Of a DNA stretch of 64,000 bases, positions 36,719 to 44,570 are shown piece by piece. A program made the translations under genes and the position numbers. Source of the stretch: Janthinobacterium sp. Marseille (GTDB lineage Bacteria > Pseudomonadota > Gammaproteobacteria > Burkholderiales > Burkholderiaceae_D); assembly GCF_000013625.1 (NCBI RefSeq), contig NC_009659.1:3968001-4032000 (forward strand), written 5' to 3'. The number at the start of each line of letters is the position of its first letter. Positions within the stretch are counted from its first letter, which is position 1. The notes beneath the pieces are model-generated. The model saw only the letters and a program-made list of their open reading frames with translations. It was not told where the DNA came from and searched no databases.

Positions 36719-36987
36719 GCACCCTGAATGGCGGGAAACGCCATGTCCCATGCGGGTTTCAATAAAATGCCAAAACAAAAAGCAAAATATTTATTCAATT
36801 AAATCAAAGACTTATCAAAAGCGATTTGTTACGAAATGTTAATGATGGGCTAAATCGACAAGTGTGTGAGTAATTGCACATTCTGTGCATAAGCTGAATT
36901 GATGCGCGCCAAAACCGAGCATTTTTAGCGTCAGTTTCGGCGCTGAAGTCGTGAATTAGCGCGACAGCACGCTGACACCAGCATTTA

Positions 36988-38082
36988 TCACTTATGCAGC
37001 GGACGGCTGAGTTCATGTACCGCGTCCACCAGCACCGTAACAGCTTCCGGCGGCGTGAATTGCGAAATGCCATGGCCCAAATTGAAGACGTGGCCGGAGC
37101 CGGCACTGTGCTTGCCGAAGGATTCCAGCACTTTGGCCACTTCGGCGCGGATCTGGTCCGGCTGCGCAAACAGGATGCTCGGATCCAGGTTGCCCTGCAA
37201 GGCAACGCGCTCGCCAACTTTGGCACGTGCCGCACCCAGATTCACGGTCCAGTCGAGACCAACCGCATCGGCACCTACCGCCGCGATTTCCTTCAACCAC
37301 AAGCCGCCGCCCTTGGTAAAGACGATGCTCGGGATGCGCACGCCGTCTTTTTCCGTTTTGACATGCTTCATCACTTCCCGCATATAGTGCAGCGAGAATT
37401 GCTGATAAGCACCGTCTGCCAGCGCGCCACCCCAGGTATCGAACATCATCACGGCTTGTGCGCCGGCGTCGATTTGGGCATTCAGGTAGGCGGCGACCGT
37501 CAGGGCATTGGTTTGCAGTATGTGGTGCATCAGGTCCGGACGGTTGTACAACATCGCCTTGACGGTGCGGAAGTCGTCCGAACCGCCACCTTCGACCATA
37601 TAGCAAGCCAGCGTCCACGGGCTGCCGGTAAAACCGATCAGCGGCACACGCCCCTTGAGTTCGGTACGGATTTGCGTCACCGCGTCAAAAACATACTGCA
37701 GCGAGCCCAGTTCCGGCACTTTCAGCGCCTGCACTGCTTTTTCATCGCGCAAGGGACGTTCAAACTTCGGCCCTTCACCTTCAATGAAGTACAAACCGAG
37801 GCCCATCGCATCCGGTACGGTCAGGATGTCTGAAAACAGGATCGCGGCATCCAGCTTGTAGCGATCCAGCGGCTGCAGGGTCACCTCGGTCGCAAAATCG
37901 GGATTCTTGGCCAAACCGAGGAAAGAACCGGCACGTGCACGGGTCGCACGATACTCAGGCAGGTAGCGGCCGGCCTGGCGCATCAGCCATAAAGGGGTGT
38001 ATTCGGTAGGTTGGCGCAGCAATGCGCGTAAGAAGGTGTCGTTCTGGAGCGGAGCAAATTGTGTAGGCATCAGACTTGTCAT
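36988..38082 (-). CDS. hemE: Uroporphyrinogen decarboxylase
   Basis: 364 residues from ATG 38082 (ATG 38070 and GTG 38085 are alternatives). [20 protein letters not shown] near residue 30 is the family signature, followed by [32 protein letters not shown] and the late [10 protein letters not shown] and [15 protein letters not shown]. It removes four acetate carboxyls to make coproporphyrinogen III in heme synthesis. The stop lies just beyond the DnaA-box array. Confidence 0.97.
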   Translation of the reverse strand: MTSLMPTQFAPLQNDTFLRALLRQPTEYTPLWLMRQAGRYLPEYRATRARAGSFLGLAKNPDFATEVTLQPLDRYKLDAAILFSDILTVPDAMGLGLYFIEGEGPKFERPLRDEKAVQALKVPELGSLQYVFDAVTQIRTELKGRVPLIGFTGSPWTLACYMVEGGGSDDFRTVKAMLYNRPDLMHHILQTNALTVAAYLNAQIDAGAQAVMMFDTWGGALADGAYQQFSLHYMREVMKHVKTEKDGVRIPSIVFTKGGGLWLKEIAAVGADAVGLDWTVNLGAARAKVGERVALQGNLDPSILFAQPDQIRAEVAKVLESFGKHSAGSGHVFNLGHGISQFTPPEAVTVLVDAVHELSRPLHK

Positions 38083-38170
38083 CACGGCATTAATTGAGCC
38101 GCTATTATCCCCTAAAGAATGCGCGACCGGACCTTCGATGCCAGTCTGTCAGCAAATTCAAAGCAGGCGC

Positions 38171-38680
38171 TTATTCCTTGTGCCCGATATTAAACAATTT
38201 ATCCGAACGCTCTTCCTCCGCAACGGCGCGTATATAGTCGGCAAAGTCTTCATCTTCACCGCGCAGCAATTGCGGCAGCAAATAATAGAAATCTTCACGC
38301 CGGCACCATTCACGCATGTAATCGTCCCATGAATGCCAGCGCCGCAAAGCGACGCCGCGCATATCCGGCACATATGACACGATGTAGGCGCGCTCGAACA
38401 AGGCAATCAGCATTTCAAAGATGATCAGCGCACGTTCACCTTGTTCATCGGTCAGGTCATTACGCGAAGTTGCGCTGCGCAATTGCAAGTCCGGGTTATC
38501 CAGCACGATTTTCAGGAAGTCGTTGTACGCATTCTGCAGCAGCTGATACGCCTCCTCATCTTCGGCATCACGCTCCTTACGCTGCTCGAACAGGAATAAA
38601 AAGATCGCAAACGGCAATGCCAGCGTAGTGACAATGTAACTGGCAACTTCCCAGAATCCGGGGTCGAGAAAAAAGCTCAT
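38171..38680 (-). CDS. Hypothetical membrane-anchored protein
   Basis: 169 residues from ATG 38680. One N-terminal transmembrane helix (about 9-30: VASYIVTTLALPFAIFLFLFEQR) is followed by an acidic, helical cytoplasmic part rich in Tyr, Trp and Glu with MREWCRREDFYYLLPQLLRG near the end. The family is not recognised with certainty. It is divergent from glpD with a 101-bp shared promoter gap. Confidence 0.7.
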   Translation of the reverse strand: MSFFLDPGFWEVASYIVTTLALPFAIFLFLFEQRKERDAEDEEAYQLLQNAYNDFLKIVLDNPDLQLRSATSRNDLTDEQGERALIIFEMLIALFERAYIVSYVPDMRGVALRRWHSWDDYMREWCRREDFYYLLPQLLRGEDEDFADYIRAVAEEERSDKLFNIGHKE

Positions 38681-38781
38681 GGCTGCGCAGGAAGGATGGA
38701 GATAAACCAGTGTACAGCGCGCGGTACATATCCACCATCCGCGTTTACAATAGTTGCTCAGTACATCCAGGCGGGGCATCG

Positions 38782-40323
38782 ATGCAGCAACAACTTCAAT
38801 GCGACATCCTCATCGTAGGCGGCGGCATCAACGGTGCCGGCATCGCACGCGACGCGGCCGGCCGCGGCCTTTCGGTCGTGCTGTGTGAAAAAGACGACCT
38901 GGCGTCGCACACGTCTTCGGCATCGACCAAGCTGATCCACGGCGGCCTGCGTTATCTGGAAAACTATGAATTCAGCCTGGTACGCAAAGCACTGATAGAA
39001 CGCGAAATCCTGCTGCGCTCCGCGCCGCACATCATGCATCCTTTGCGCTTCGTCATGCCGCACGATAAAGGACAACGTCCCGCATGGATGATACGGGCCG
39101 GCCTGTTCCTCTACGACCATTTGGCAAAGCGCGAGCTATTGCCGGGCTCGCATGGTATTGATTTACGCAAGCATAGTGCCGGCACGCCGTTGAAGGCAGA
39201 GTTCAGCAAAGGCTTTGCGTATTCCGATGGCTGGGTCAACGATGCACGTCTGGTGGTGTTGAATGCGGTTGCCGCAGCGGAGAAAGGCGCGCACATATTG
39301 ACGCGCACCGCATGTGTAGCCGTCACGCGCAATGCCGACGATTGGCAAGCCACTTTACGCAACAAGGATAGCGAAGAAATCCTGGTAAAAGCGAAGCTGC
39401 TGGTTAACGCCGCCGGCCCTTGGGCCGCCAGCTTCCTGCATGACACGGTGCACGGTCGCGCCGGCAAGAAGCTGCGTCTGATCAAGGGCAGTCATATCGT
39501 GGTCAGGAAATTATTCGACCACCCGTATGCATATATCTTCCAGCATCCTGATGGCCGCATCGTTTTCGCGATTCCGTATGAACAGGACTTCACATTGATA
39601 GGTACCACCGATATCGACTATCACGGCGATACCGATAAAGTAAGTATCGATGCTGCAGAGATCGACTATCTGTGCGAACTCTCCAACCACTACTTCAAAC
39701 AAGCCATCAACCCGGTCGATGTTGTATGGTCTTACTCCGGCGTGCGTCCGCTGGTCGAAGATGAGACAGACGACGACAATGAAAAAGCATCCGCCGTAAC
39801 ACGTGATTACAAACTCACTTTCGATACCGATGCGGCACCGCTACTCACCATCTTCGGCGGCAAGATCACCACCTTCCGCAAACTGGCGGAAGAAGCAGTC
39901 GACCTGCTTGCGCCGGTACTCGACAATCACCACGGCGCATGGACAGCAGATGCCTGCCTGCCGGGTGGCGATATCTACGGTGCACAAGTCAGTAATCGCG
40001 CGGTGCTGGAATTCGACGACTATGTACGCGAGCTGCAACTGGAGTATGCTTGGCTACCCGCAGCGCTGGTTGAGCGCTATGCATGTGCTTACGGTACCCG
40101 CATCAAATTATTGCTGGCCGGTCGTACCGGCATTGCAGATATGGGCGAAGCCATAGCACCCGGCCTGTACGCTGCCGAAGTCGAGTACCTGACGCGGTAT
40201 GAATGGGCGACCAGCACGGAAGACATCCTCTGGCGCCGCAGCAAGCTCGGCCTGCACCTGGCCCAAACGAACGAATCTCGCAGGAAGCTGAATCACTGGC
40301 TGCACGATCTGGAACAACAGTAG
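38782..40323 (+). CDS. glpD: Aerobic glycerol-3-phosphate dehydrogenase
   Basis: 513 residues from ATG 38782 (GGCGGGG upstream). FAD-binding DILIVGGGINGAGIARDAAGRGLSV, then ASHTSSASTKLIHGGLRYLENYEFSLVR, GSHIVVRK, IFAIPYEQDFTLIGTTDID and VWSYSGVRPLVED are all GlpD marks, with a C-terminal helical domain. It oxidises glycerol-3-phosphate at the inner membrane and passes electrons to ubiquinone. No glpK, glpF or glpR is nearby. Confidence 0.95.
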   Translation: MQQQLQCDILIVGGGINGAGIARDAAGRGLSVVLCEKDDLASHTSSASTKLIHGGLRYLENYEFSLVRKALIEREILLRSAPHIMHPLRFVMPHDKGQRPAWMIRAGLFLYDHLAKRELLPGSHGIDLRKHSAGTPLKAEFSKGFAYSDGWVNDARLVVLNAVAAAEKGAHILTRTACVAVTRNADDWQATLRNKDSEEILVKAKLLVNAAGPWAASFLHDTVHGRAGKKLRLIKGSHIVVRKLFDHPYAYIFQHPDGRIVFAIPYEQDFTLIGTTDIDYHGDTDKVSIDAAEIDYLCELSNHYFKQAINPVDVVWSYSGVRPLVEDETDDDNEKASAVTRDYKLTFDTDAAPLLTIFGGKITTFRKLAEEAVDLLAPVLDNHHGAWTADACLPGGDIYGAQVSNRAVLEFDDYVRELQLEYAWLPAALVERYACAYGTRIKLLLAGRTGIADMGEAIAPGLYAAEVEYLTRYEWATSTEDILWRRSKLGLHLAQTNESRRKLNHWLHDLEQQ

Positions 40324-40514
40324 ACAGATTTAGACGCACGCATCTTTAGAAAAACGGAATGCAGCGTGGACATAATGTCCACACTTAGACATGTTGCGGT
40401 ATGGCAGTTAAAATCTCACCCTGCCAATTTTCCACAAGATGATTGCGCCCTTCGTACACCATGCCAATAAGACATGCGTGTGTATCTGTTAATACCGTAA
40501 GAAAGAGCAAGCAC

Positions 40515-41099
40515 ATGAGCACCACTTCCCCTGAACTGCAGTTAGAAAAAATTTCCAGGTTCATAGGAGGAATCATGCGCGGACGCGATCCGGATCTCGC
40601 TGATCATTTGCAAAGGCTGGACAGCAAGACGACGCAGTTTGGCCGTTATATCGGGCTCTCCGAGACAGAATCCAGTTTGCTGGGCATCGGTGCCGGCATA
40701 CATGACATCGGCAAACTCTGCATCAACGAACATGTACTGAACAAACCTTCGCGTCTTACTTCTGCCGAGTTCTTCTTTATCAAGCAACACCCGATGGCCG
40801 GTTATCAGTTGTTGGCACCGTTGGAACTGGACACACGTGTCACCGATTGCGTGCTGCATCATCACGAAAATTTCGATGGCAGCGGTTATCCGCATGGACT
40901 GGCCGGAGAAAACATCCCATTGTTCGCACGCATTGTAAGGATTTGGGATTCCTACGATGCAATTACGATGAATCGCCCGTATCACAAAGGACGTTCACCT
41001 TCAGAAGCATTGGCATTACTGGAAAAAGACAAGGCGCTGTACGATCCGGCCCTGCTCGCTTCCTTCTCCAGCATGATGAGCGAATCGCGCTCCGACTAA
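40515..41099 (+). CDS. HD-GYP-like domain protein
   Basis: 194 residues from ATG 40515. The metal-binding HD pair is in GIHDIGKLCI (His63-Asp64), followed by IKQHPMAGYQLL and HHHENFDGSGYP (115-126), which includes the GYP motif. Such domains hydrolyse cyclic di-GMP. It is a stand-alone domain with a short N-terminal helix and no receiver, so any input must come from another protein. C-terminal to GYP it is shorter than classical members. The catalytic assignment is likely, not proven. Confidence 0.84.
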   Translation: MSTTSPELQLEKISRFIGGIMRGRDPDLADHLQRLDSKTTQFGRYIGLSETESSLLGIGAGIHDIGKLCINEHVLNKPSRLTSAEFFFIKQHPMAGYQLLAPLELDTRVTDCVLHHHENFDGSGYPHGLAGENIPLFARIVRIWDSYDAITMNRPYHKGRSPSEALALLEKDKALYDPALLASFSSMMSESRSD

Positions 41100-41241
41100 T
41101 TCACTTTCGGCAAGGCACCGCCGGCTATGCTGCACCGTGTCATTCGGATACTTCGTCACTGCTTATAATGAGGGCGGGTTTCCCAGTATTTTCCCGGGCA
41201 GCAGTCGGCTGCCACTTGCTTTTTAACTAAAGGAGTGAAAA

Positions 41242-41577
41242 ATGTCAGGATGGTTTGAACTCGATCACAGCAGCAATGGCCAGTATCGTTTTGTTCTCAA
41301 GGCAGGCAATGCGGAGACAATCTTGAGCAGCGAGACTTACACGAGCAAGGACGCGGCGGAGAATGGCATTGAATCAGTGCGGAAGAATGCGCCACTCAGT
41401 GAGCGCTATGACAAGGAAGTCTCGACCAATGGCAAACCCTATTTCAACCTGAAGGCCGGCAACCATCAAATCATAGGCACCAGCCAAATGTACTCCAGCG
41501 AACAGGCACGCGACGCCGGCATCGCTGCAGTGAAGGTCAATGGCACTACAGGCACAGTCAAAGATAAAACTGTCTGA
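41242..41577 (+). CDS. YegP-like protein with two DUF1508 repeats
   Basis: 111 residues. Two similar halves: GWFELDHSSNGQYRFVLKAGNAETILSSETYTSKDAAENGIESVRKNA and KPYFNLKAGNHQIIGTSQMYSSEQARDAGIAAVKVN, each a DUF1508 beta-beta-beta-alpha repeat. Function unknown. AAAGGAGTGAAAA before the ATG is a strong ribosome site, and TATAAT at 41164-41169 may be its -10. Confidence 0.92.
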   Translation: MSGWFELDHSSNGQYRFVLKAGNAETILSSETYTSKDAAENGIESVRKNAPLSERYDKEVSTNGKPYFNLKAGNHQIIGTSQMYSSEQARDAGIAAVKVNGTTGTVKDKTV

Positions 41578-41664
41578 TCATGCAGGCGGAGTCTGCATCG
41601 CACACTCCGCCGCTCCCTGCCCCCTTTTGCTGTCACTCAATGAACGACAGCATACGCATAGCGC

Positions 41665-42117
41665 TTACGCTGCTTTCAGGGTTTGCACATTGTCGGCCAC
41701 CGCGTCGATCGCAATTTTGCGTGGTTTCAGCGCTTCCGGAATTTCACGCGCCAGTTCAATATTCAACAGGCCGTTATCCAGTTTGGCACCGACGACATGC
41801 ACATGATCTGCCAGCTGGAAGCTATGCTCGAAGTTGCGTGCAGCGATACCACGGTGGAGGAAGTTACGCGTGCTTTCGTCGCGCGCCTTGCGACCGGTGA
41901 TCTTGAGCGTGTCGCGCTCACTTTCAATTTCAATTTCGGAGCGGTCAAAGCCGGCCACCGCCATCGTGATACGGTATTTGTTCTCGCCTGTTAATTCAAT
42001 GTTGTAAGGCGGATAGCTTGGCTGTGCTTCGCCACGCTGTGCATCATCGAATAGCTGGGCCAGACGATCGAAGCCAATAGCGGAACGATAAAGTGGGGAA
42101 AAGTCGTATGTACGCAT
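41665..42117 (-). CDS. Small heat shock protein, Hsp20/IbpA family
   Basis: 150 residues. MRTYDFSPLYRSAIGFDRLAQLFD is the IbpA-type start, the alpha-crystallin domain spans about 37-125 (PPYNIELTGENKYRITMAVAGFDRSEIEIESE) and ends in GLLNIELAREIPEALKPRKIAI, with a C-terminal extension holding the RKIAI oligomerisation motif. It holds unfolding proteins for refolding by DnaK/ClpB. The 5' region can mask its ribosome site (see 42115-42195). Confidence 0.94.
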   Translation of the reverse strand: MRTYDFSPLYRSAIGFDRLAQLFDDAQRGEAQPSYPPYNIELTGENKYRITMAVAGFDRSEIEIESERDTLKITGRKARDESTRNFLHRGIAARNFEHSFQLADHVHVVGAKLDNGLLNIELAREIPEALKPRKIAIDAVADNVQTLKAA

Positions 42118-42195
42118 GCTTATATCCTTTTAAAGTGAAGCGATATGGTTAATGCGGACCTCGGTTGAGCATCCGCTGAGACGGATATAAGCACG
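42115..42195 (-). promoter_or_regulatory. Inverted repeat covering the hsp20 ribosome site and start codon; candidate RNA thermometer
   Basis: On the hsp20 strand, GCTTATATCC (42192-42183) is perfectly complementary to GGATATAAGC (42127-42118), which contains the Shine-Dalgarno bases. Pairing extends through the ATG to 13 bp with one G-U. The loop is 55 nt. It would fold only if transcription starts upstream of 42195; if the start is at about 42180, the 5' arm is instead the -10 region and the repeat would have to act as DNA. Confidence 0.45.
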
Positions 42196-42206
42196 ACAAA
42201 ACGGTG

Positions 42207-42222
42207 TTTCAAGATCTTGAAA
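42207..42222. promoter_or_regulatory. Perfect 16-bp palindrome with heat-shock -35 motifs
   Basis: TTTCAAGATCTTGAAA carries CTTGAAA, the sigma-32 -35 sequence, on both strands. On the hsp20 strand CTTATATC follows after 15 bp as a possible, poor -10. It may be a heat-shock promoter or a repressor site. Confidence 0.45.
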
Positions 42223-42375
42223 AATGGTGCCGGCGCCCCGATGGCAAAGCACATTTTTTCAAACTATTTTTGCCGGAGCCTGTGCCCGCGCCACCCGCCC
42301 TGTTCTCAAAAGCCCCAACTTCAAACTTCTTTACATGAAAAACCTTGCATTTGGGTACCGGATCGACGAAAATCC

Positions 42376-42396
42376 AAATGAGAATAATTGCTATTT
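42376..42396 (+). promoter_or_regulatory. Fur box upstream of the reductase operon
   Basis: AATGAGAATAATTGCTATTT matches the Fur core (AATGAGAATAATT) and lies about 45-65 bp before the first gene of the PepSY-DUF2271-DUF4198 unit. Confidence 0.72.
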
Positions 42397-42422
42397 ACAA
42401 GCAAACGCATCATCGAAATGAT

Positions 42423-42440
42423 ATGAAAATGAATATGTAA
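42423..42440 (+). other. Five-codon minicistron overlapping the PepSY gene start
   Basis: ATG AAA ATG AAT ATG TAA ends in TAATG, so its stop overlaps the ATG of the PepSY_TM gene at 42440, which has no good ribosome site of its own. It may be a leader for translational coupling or simply chance in an AT-rich stretch. Confidence 0.3.
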
Positions 42441-43078
42441 TGGAAGCACGACCGAATAATCCGCAGCGTGCTTACTGGCTCAAGACCCTGCATCAATGGC
42501 ACTGGATCAGTTCGGCATTGTGTTTGTTAGGCATGCTGCTATTCAGCGTGACCGGCATTACGCTGAACCATTCATCACAAATCGAAGCAAAACCCCAGGT
42601 TTCCACCCAGGAATTGCAGCTGCCCGCGGCACTGCAAACACAGTTGGCAAAAGCAAATACAAGCGAGTCAGGCAAGGAAGGCGGTGCGCTGTCGCCCGAG
42701 TTGCAGGGCTGGATGAAAGATCGTTTGTCGGTCGACGTCAGCGGACGCAATATCGAATGGTCGCCGGAAGAAGTTTATATAGCACTACCCCGCCCGGGCG
42801 GCGATGCCTGGGTCCGTATAGATCGCAGCAGCGGCACGGTTGAATATGAATCGACCAATCGCGGCTGGATTTCTTATTTGAATGATTTGCATAAAGGCCG
42901 CAATACCGGTATGGCCTGGAGTTGGTTCATCGATATCTTCGCGGCAGCTTGCCTGATTTTTTCGATTACCGGTTTGTTTATCCTCAAGATGCATGCGACC
43001 AATCGCCCCAGTACCTGGCCTATCGTCGGCCTCGGCGTATTGATTCCATTCTTGCTGGCTATTTTGTTTATTCACTAA
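42440..43078 (+). CDS. Small PepSY-associated transmembrane protein (electron transfer)
   Basis: 212 residues. First helix at about 22-43 after LKTLHQWHWISS, then an extracytoplasmic PepSY-like part (about 45-150), then WISYLNDLHKGRN, a second helix at about 163-184 and a third at 194-211. The paired His in LHQWHW, the His in TLNHSS and DLHKG are placed like heme-b ligands of PepSY_TM reductases. As first gene of a Fur-box-controlled unit with a flavinylated partner, it probably carries electrons across the inner membrane. Heme binding is inferred. Confidence 0.85.
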   Translation: MEARPNNPQRAYWLKTLHQWHWISSALCLLGMLLFSVTGITLNHSSQIEAKPQVSTQELQLPAALQTQLAKANTSESGKEGGALSPELQGWMKDRLSVDVSGRNIEWSPEEVYIALPRPGGDAWVRIDRSSGTVEYESTNRGWISYLNDLHKGRNTGMAWSWFIDIFAAACLIFSITGLFILKMHATNRPSTWPIVGLGVLIPFLLAILFIH

Positions 43079-43105
43079 TCCACTAAACGTTTACCACGAG
43101 GTTTT

Positions 43106-43618
43106 ATGCGAATTTCCTATTCCTTTATGTTGGGTGCAGCGCTCACCACACCGGCCTTTGCGGCCGACCTGAACGTCAAAGTCGAGATTCCTCGATTGAC
43201 CGTTGCCGAGTACCACAAGCCTTATGTTGCATTCTGGATTGAAGGTGCAGACCAGGCCTTCGTGCGTAACCTGGCGGTCTGGTATGACCTGAAGATGAAG
43301 AATAATGAAGGCACCAAATGGCTGAAAGACATGCGCCAATGGTGGCGCAAGAGCGGTCGCGATTTGCAGATGCCGGTTGACGGTCTGAGCGGCGCCACCC
43401 GTGCACCGGGCGAACAGCAACTCAGTTTCAATGGTGCCAAGTCGGGTCTCGACAAACTGCCTGCCGGTGAATACTCGCTGGTAGTGGAAGCCGCGCGCGA
43501 AGTCGGTGGTCGCGAACTGATCCGTGTACCTTTCCAATGGCCGCCAAAAACTACGCAGACCGCACAAGTCAAGGGCGAGCATGAGCTCGGCGCCGTTTCC
43601 ATCGAACTGAAACCATAA
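43106..43618 (+). CDS. DUF2271 periplasmic protein with a flavinylation motif
   Basis: 170 residues with a cleavable signal peptide (to about residue 20, PAFAA). The body is DUF2271: VAFWIEGADQAFVRNLAVWYDLKMK and WLKDMRQWWRKSGRD. It contains DGLSGAT at 92-98, which fits the DxxSGAT site where ApbE attaches FMN through phosphoester to the Thr (Thr98). An apbE gene lies two genes downstream. It is therefore probably a periplasmic flavoprotein that takes electrons from the PepSY partner and reduces ferric iron. The motif is seen; the function is inferred. Confidence 0.85.
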   Translation: MRISYSFMLGAALTTPAFAADLNVKVEIPRLTVAEYHKPYVAFWIEGADQAFVRNLAVWYDLKMKNNEGTKWLKDMRQWWRKSGRDLQMPVDGLSGATRAPGEQQLSFNGAKSGLDKLPAGEYSLVVEAAREVGGRELIRVPFQWPPKTTQTAQVKGEHELGAVSIELKP

Positions 43619-43635
43619 TATCCAAGGACATCACA

Positions 43636-44490
43636 ATGAAAAAAACTCAGTTGTGGCGCGTCGCAGCGCTGGCCGTTTCCCTCTCCGTCGCCCTGCCTAT
43701 GGCAGCGCATGCGCACCGTGCCTGGATGCTGCCATCCGCTACCGTACTGTCCGGCAATGAACCCTGGGTAACGGTTGATGCAGCGGTATCGAATGACTTG
43801 TTCTACTTTGAACACAATGCGCTGCGCCTGGACAATCTCGCTGTCATCGCGCCGGATGGCAGCGCGGTACAAGCCGAGAACAAGGCGACCGGCAAATACC
43901 GCAGCACCTTCGACGTCAAGCTGTCGCAAAAAGGCACGTACAAACTGACCATGGTGAATGACGGTTTGAGCGCAAGCTATAAAGTGGGCACGGAAAACAA
44001 ACGCTGGCGCGGTACGGCGGAAACTTTCGCCAAGGAAGTACCGGCCGATGCACAAGACTTGAATGTGAGCCGCAACCAGAGCCGTATGGAAGTATTTGTC
44101 AGTTCGGGCAAACCTTCCGATACCGTGTTGAAACCGACAGGGGCAGGTCTGGAACTGGTTCCTATCACCCATCCTAACGATCTGTTTGCGGGCGATACCA
44201 GCAACTTCCGTTTCCTGCTCGATGGCAAACCGGCGGCGGATATTGAAGTCACCGTGATTCCCGGCGGCATACGTTACCGCGACCAACTCGGTGAGATCAA
44301 AGTCAAAACCGACAAGGATGGCAAATTCAGCGTCAAGTGGCCGACCCCGGGTATGTACTGGATGAGCGCCAACAACGGCGGCCCGCAAATGGGCCAGGGT
44401 GCAAACCGTGCACCGCAAGCCGTAGGTACACTGGCCAAACCTATCCGTCGCGTCAGCTACACCGCAACACTGGAAGTATTGCAACCGTAA
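43636..44490 (+). CDS. DUF4198 periplasmic protein
   Basis: 284 residues. Signal peptide to about residue 27 (AAHAHA cleavage region), mature N-terminus HRAWMLPSATVLSG as usual for DUF4198, a beta-rich body, and a late carboxypeptidase-regulatory-like segment (PAADIEVTVIPGGIRYRDQLGEIKVKTDKDGKFSVKWPTPGMYWM). Relatives are linked to metal uptake and DUF2271/ApbE loci. It has His at the mature N-terminus, a possible metal ligand. A terminator follows. Confidence 0.85.
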   Translation: MKKTQLWRVAALAVSLSVALPMAAHAHRAWMLPSATVLSGNEPWVTVDAAVSNDLFYFEHNALRLDNLAVIAPDGSAVQAENKATGKYRSTFDVKLSQKGTYKLTMVNDGLSASYKVGTENKRWRGTAETFAKEVPADAQDLNVSRNQSRMEVFVSSGKPSDTVLKPTGAGLELVPITHPNDLFAGDTSNFRFLLDGKPAADIEVTVIPGGIRYRDQLGEIKVKTDKDGKFSVKWPTPGMYWMSANNGGPQMGQGANRAPQAVGTLAKPIRRVSYTATLEVLQP

Positions 44491-44507
44491 TTGACCGCGC
44501 TACCCTG

Positions 44508-44541
44508 CGCCCGTTGCCCATCATCGGCAACGGGCGTTTTT
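44508..44541 (+). terminator. Terminator between DUF4198 and apbE genes
   Basis: CGCCCGTTGCC and GGCAACGGGCG form an 11-bp stem with a 7-nt loop followed by TTTTT. It should reduce transcription into apbE from the upstream promoter. Confidence 0.88.
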
Positions 44542-44570
44542 AATTTGATGGCTGTAAATGGCCGAATCCG

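Larger units (their letters stand above)
35871..36987. other. Non-coding DnaA-box array between priA and hemE: origin-like or DnaA-titration region
   Basis: 1.1 kb with no credible gene. Nine 9-mers of the form TGTGNATAA (DnaA box consensus on the minus strand) start at 35915, 35927, 36101, 36314, 36326, 36498, 36698, 36710 and 36884, all in one orientation. They follow a repeating pattern: a pair 12 bp apart, then a single box 172-174 bp after the second box of the pair. Three near-boxes in the opposite sense (TATCCACA) precede each pair. Three degenerate units of about 390 bp are therefore tandemly arranged. AT-rich stretches lie at about 35995-36075, 36400-36425 and 36765-36810. Box identity is seen; origin or titration function is inferred. 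Confidence 0.8.

Noticed and set aside
35871..36987. Primary chromosomal origin as a firm call
   Set aside because: The strand bias of atp and neighbouring genes argues that forks arrive from the right; the array is reported as origin-like or titration region only.
43222..44484. 420-codon open frame opposite the DUF2271 and DUF4198 genes
   Set aside because: It crosses two well-supported secreted proteins and has no recognisable features.
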